Assembly (NCBI GenBank): GCA_003260075.1
Contig: QLIY01000189.1
Coordinates: forward strand, 87,845 to 151,844
DNA length: 64,000 nt
Direction: 5' to 3'
From: Phallusia mammillata
Taxonomy: Eukaryota > Chordata > Ascidiacea > Phlebobranchia > Ascidiidae
The notes under the pieces were generated by a model. That model saw only the letters and a list, made by a program, of their open reading frames with translations, was not told where the DNA came from and made no database searches. Numbering within the stretch: position 1 is the first letter of the stretch; each line of letters begins with the position of its first letter. Positions 59,901-64,000 of the stretch are shown one piece after another. A program made the position numbers and the translations under genes.

Positions 59901-62900
59901 ACAAGCACAAAATGTTGTTTCACAAATTCAAACCTTTAGCTCAGACAGCTGATGTTTGAAATCTTTCAGATCCAGTACATCACTTGCAGACTGGTCTATC
60001 TTATTCTGGCCAGCTTCTATGAGAGCTTTGTAGTCGGACAACATCTGTAAACATGTCGGGTATTCAACACTAACCGGTACAAATATTACATACCGTTGTC
60101 GGTTTTCACACCTGTTCAAATTTCTTCTCATCATCCAAATGCATTCTTACGTCCCTTAGACGGGGGGGGGGCAAACATGTCGGATATTCAACACCATCCG
60201 GTACAAATATTACATACCGCTGTCGGTTTTCATACCAGTTCAAATTTCTTCTCATCATCCAAATGCATTCTTACGTCCCTTAGACCTGCCTGAACACTCT
60301 CCTCCACATCTTTAACCATGCATCGTAATTCATGTGTATCTGTCGTGTGGGATGGGTGCGACTCACAAGCAAACTAAATGTAGCAAAATTTACACTTAAT
60401 TTTACCCAGGTATCATATCATGTTGATCAGAAAATTCAACTTACTCTGTCTGCCTTGCCAAGTAGAGGTTTAAACTCTGCTTTTAATGCCTTTAGTTCTT
60501 CTTGGAGCGATTTTAGTTTTCCACAGTTTACTTTCATATCATCCGATGACAAGGATTTTGAAGCGATCAAATTTTTCGCCTGTTTCTTTACCTGAGACAG
60601 TTGCGACATCGCCATCTTCAGATCGACCTACACAAAAAAATTAAAGTTGCTTATTACAGCATTTCATTCATAAACATTTGCATAATTAGGTGTTTATCCT
60701 CTTGCAAGATATATCAAATTGTTTAGTTTTACAATTTCTTGTGGGTTACTGTACCTGGGGGGGGGGTGTGTTTAACCTCTTGCAAGAAAATATATCAAAT
60801 TGTTTAGTTTTACAATTTCTTGTGGGTTACTGTACCTGTATGTTTCTCCAATCATTCTTCTTCTCACGTGATTCCGTTTCCTGATTTCGCTGTTGCTCAA
60901 GAACTGCATGAAGTCGGTTGTCAAGGCAACGGATGGCAGTCTGGATGTCTCGCTGATGTTGTGTAAGTGGATTTTCAACAGAGAACTAAAATTGAAAAGT
61001 GAAAGTTTTGTCGTTTGGTTTATTTAATTTTGCCATGTAAACATAAATTTAAAAGCATCAAGCCAATAGATGGTATGCTGCAGACAGTGTACGCTGTTTC
61101 CACCTATACGACCTTAGCCTGTTACTCCCAACAAATCAGAGTGCCGTTGAATGGCTACATTAGCAAACACGGCCTATATCTCGTGACCAGATGCACCGAT
61201 GATACCTTTTAAGTCGAAACAGTATGCACTGTCTGCAGCTTAAACATAATTTGTATTTAAATCATAATTTTTAGCATAGAGTTACAAAGTAAAAGGAACC
61301 TGTTTGGAGGTGTTTAGCAGTGTGCCCAAACTTTCTTGCAATTTTTTACTATCTTTTTGAACATTGACGTCACACTCAGTTGTCCAATCAGAAAGTATCA
61401 TGTCAAACTCAGTTTCATCCATCCACTTGGAGACTTGCTGTGTGCACAACACAAAACAAAACTTGTAAAAAAACTTAGATTCCAGTTTTATATGTATTGA
61501 AAAATATGTAGCAGCACTGACCTTTAGCACACGCTGAGAGTTTTCGTTGACTGATTCTGCATTTTGCTGCGTGTGATTTAGCGCTTTCCACTTTTTGTTA
61601 ATCTCTTCAAGCGATTTCTGCAAAACACAACGTTAGCATTGAACCAGTATGCTTAGCGACAGCATACCATTACAACAAACAGTGATGGTAGGTCTTATAT
61701 AGTAACACTCACCTTCAGTTTTTCAGGATTGACTCTTTCGCCGCAATCCACAGCATGAGCAAGTGTGAGATGGTTTTTGTGGCAAAGGTTTTTTGCTGTA
61801 AGCTCATCCGATTCAGAAGCTTTCGATTCCGCTTCTTTTCGGAGGCGAGTCCATGGGTTAAGATTATCACTGTCTCTTGCCGACGAAAGCGCTACAAAAT
61901 TTAATTAAAAATGAAAGCTTTGGTAAGTTCAGTTGATGACTCGTTTCACGTGAACAAACTGTTAGTGCGTGTTAGCATTAGCTTATATTTATGACGAAGA
62001 TGTGAAATTAGGCCCACGATGTACATTACACATACTTTGAGAGTAAATGTCAGTAAACTAGGATCTCAAGCTAAGTGTAACAAACTTTCTCATTTTTTAA
62101 CGGGTAAATGTAAAAGGTTTGAAAAGCTTTGCCTTGGCGGGAACATTAGCAATGTTAGGGGGGGGGGTAAATTAGGCCCACGATGTACATTACACATAAC
62201 TTACTTTGAGAGTAAATGTCAGTAAACTATGATTTCAAGCTAAGTGTAACAAACTTTCTCATTTTTTAACGGGTAAATGAGGTAAAAGGTTTGAAAAGCT
62301 TTGCCTTGGCGGGAACATTAGCAATGTTATGAAAAAGTTACGTAATTCGCAAGCATAACTCTACATACGTGATTTATACGAGTCACGTGATGCAGATCGG
62401 CTCCTTCCTTTCTTTGCTACCAATTCCAAATTTTCCTGGTGGTCACGTAAATCCTCCGACAGCTGACGTTGTAGTGTGGTTGGTGACATTATATCCGGGT
62501 CACCAGCGTCGGTCTAAATGCACATGGGTGTGAGATCAAATGCAATTTATGAAAAGCCACTGAGTTTTACCTCTAAAGATTGAAGCCAATCTCTCATTTG
62601 CTGGGCACGTGACTCTTGTTCGAACAACGATTCGTCCTGTTTCGTGTCAATTTCGTCCTACAAATTATCATAGTTAAAAGAAAGATAAACCTCAAGAAAG
62701 ATAAACCCGGTAGTTTGTTTTCCTCAAGAAAGATAAACCAGGCAGTTTGTTTTTAACATTTGTCTCATGTGTTTTTAGTTTAAAAAATATTTGAAAAACC
62801 TGTAGCTTTTTCTCCCTGTCCTGAGGGGGGGGGGGTTAGTTAAAAGAAAGATAAACCTCAAGAAAGATAAACCAGGTAGTTTGTTTTCCTCAAGAAAGAT

Positions 62901-63090
62901 AAACCAGGTAGTTTGTTTTCAACATTTGTCTCATGTGTTTTTTGTTTAAAAAATATTTGAAAAACCTGTAGCTTTTTCTCCCTGTCCTGAGTCTCCTTCT
63001 GCAGATTTTCCAAATCATCTTTTACGGATTCGAGCTTCCGCAAGAGGGCGTCCCGCTCCTGGTCTGCTTGGGAAAGGTTGGAACTTTTTT
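50733..63090 (-). CDS. SYNE: Nesprin (SYNE) rod: spectrin-repeat exons, 5' part within the window
   Basis: Exons in transcript order: 62966-63090, 62571-62657, 62369-62513, 61713-61891, 61522-61617, 61300-61437, 60836-60985, 60445-60627, 60236-60361, 59934-60044, 59541-59714, 59164-59323, 58649-58814, 58289-58405, 58011-58209, then 57705-57854 or its copy 56505-56654, 56313-56432, 56059-56160, 55842-55980, 55613-55772, 55261-55373, 55073-55205, 54813-55005, 54205-54323, 53773-53953, 53387-53556, 52949-53092, 52770-52874, 52368-52599, 52140-52303, 51836-52027, 51579-51725, 51001-51127, 50733-50890, continuing to 45633. Phases close throughout. The products are charged, heptad-like helices with conserved Trp (W-x2-L, INDRWQHLEEL, LNDRWKGA), typical of spectrin repeats. 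The N-terminal actin-binding calponin-homology domains must lie beyond the right edge. Several exons are bordered by false copies next to G runs. Confidence 0.88.
54669..62835. other. Cluster of G-run joins with interleaved haplotype copies
   Basis: G runs at 54669-54678, 55557-55568, 56812-56904 (93 G), 57040-57049, 57363-57373, 57555-57564, 59061-59071, 60162-60171, 60757-60766, 62158-62167 and 62825-62835. Each separates copies of the same sequence. After allowing for a G belonging to the flank, most are about 10 long. The pieces 55569-56811 plus 57050-57554 and the pieces 56905-57039 plus 57565-59060 read as two haplotypes of the same exons, placed alternately. Confidence 0.85.
57133..57249 (-). 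CDS. SYNE: Divergent second copy of a nesprin exon (haplotype or paralogous exon)
   Basis: Same length (117 nt), same phases and splice sites as 58289-58405, with an open frame beginning YMDGLKTVRAATE. It differs at roughly 12% of bases and about 8 of 39 residues, much more than other copy pairs here. It sits between G runs, so it is probably the other haplotype of one exon, but a true duplicated exon cannot be ruled out. Confidence 0.6.
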
Positions 63091-64000
63091 CTAAATCAAA
63101 TACGAATAAAGTTAGAAAATTGCCTAATATAACCTAGAGGCATTATTTAGTGTAAATGTATTTGATGGTAGAGAATAAAGCAACCGCCAATAAGAACGAA
63201 AACAGTTTAGTGAAATGAACAATTGCAAATGATGAAATGTTCATGCTAAGGTATTGATGTTATGAAGGTTAAGTAGTCAAGCATGACGATGACAAATTAC
63301 AGCTGTTTAAAGAAATATAAAAGCACACACTGTGTATAGTTTAAGTTAAAGAAATCTAAAAGAAGACAAAGCAACAAGTCAAAGGGAAAAAAAGAAAGTA
63401 CAAGCGATGTGAAAACGGAAAGGTGTCTTTGCCTGAGTGTAAGAAATGATAAAAATCGCGTTAGTAAAGCATGCAAAAGATCGAAAGAAATTTAAAATAA
63501 AAATATTCTTCAAGCGAATGAACCCCAGCGATAAAAGAAATACATGCAATGATGAACATAGGTAAACCATGCAAGTTAAAAAGCGTGACACAGAAACATG
63601 TATTAGTGGTATCATAAATATAAACTTATTCGAAACGAAACGTTTTTATCTTAATATTTTTTTGCATTTCGTAAAAAAAAATATTAACGTAGCACCCTAG
63701 CTATGCAGCAGTAGTGCAAGCGTTTAAATGTTTATCACCATACGCACTCTGTCACAAAGATATAAAATGATAACCATACGCTGCAAAACTGTAAAGCCGA
63801 GGCAACTTTTTGTATTGTTATGTACAACAAACGATTTGTTACACAACCTTCACCAACTATGGTTAAATATTCAAATAGTTAGTAGCAAACACACCAGCAC
63901 ACAACAACTCCTTCACGCTGGGCAAACCCGAAGCGCGACGTGTTCCTGAACGAGAAGTCGAAATGCCCAAGGATCGGAAAGTAGTGGGAAGAGCAGATGA
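63091..64000. other. Right-edge sequence upstream of the last nesprin exon seen
   Basis: No confident exon. The last ~90 bases are open on the minus strand (Ser/Arg-rich, TSRSGTRRASGLPS) and could be a nesprin exon cut by the window edge, but none of the donors in that frame gives the phase required by exon 62966-63090. Confidence 0.35.

Noticed and set aside
1..64000. CRISPR arrays, operons, bacterial or viral genes
   Set aside because: None seen; gene structure with spliceosomal introns is animal throughout.

Overview
The window looks like nuclear DNA of an invertebrate chordate, most likely an ascidian tunicate of the Ciona type. The DNA is AT-rich with short GT-AG introns and many small hAT-like elements. 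It holds single-copy animal genes (Pellino, METTL27, a giant nesprin), and local copies differ by 1-5% or more, as expected of a very heterozygous animal. The species call is inference; the gene calls rest on exon-by-exon translation with matching splice phases.

Layout: (1) 1.9-12.7 kb, + strand: a complete ten-exon Pellino E3 ubiquitin ligase (473 aa). (2) 12.7-15.6 kb: mostly empty, with a hAT-like element broken by an assembly join. (3) 15.6-19.4 kb, + strand: decayed tandem copies of the next gene. (4) 21.4-28.6 kb, + strand: a 25-exon receptor-type tyrosine phosphatase (about 1,020 aa) with C-type-lectin-like and fibronectin-III-like ectodomains, one transmembrane helix, an intact first phosphatase domain and a degenerate second one. 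A 1.3-kb intron holds three different repeats. (5) 30.2 kb to beyond the right edge, - strand: the C-terminal ~2,650 residues of a nesprin (SYNE) in about 51 exons, ending in a KASH domain. Two internal ATG exons have phases that suit short isoforms. One large nesprin intron contains an intronless METTL27-type methyltransferase gene (47.8-48.5 kb) and a TA-flanked inverted-repeat element that carries a spliced, polyadenylated gene fragment (49.3-50.5 kb).

The genes do not form a pathway. Pellino acts in Toll/IL-1 receptor signalling, the phosphatase is a cell-surface receptor, nesprin links the nuclear envelope to the cytoskeleton, and METTL27 is a soluble SAM-dependent methyltransferase.

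Assembly warning: at 16 places a run of about 10 G (once 93 G) separates two near-identical copies of the flanking sequence, and a single N at 15,227 does the same. These look like contig or haplotype overlaps joined without collapsing. They break nesprin reading frames around 40-41 kb and interleave two haplotypes at 55.5-62.9 kb. Copies next to a G run should not be read as real duplications without long-read support.
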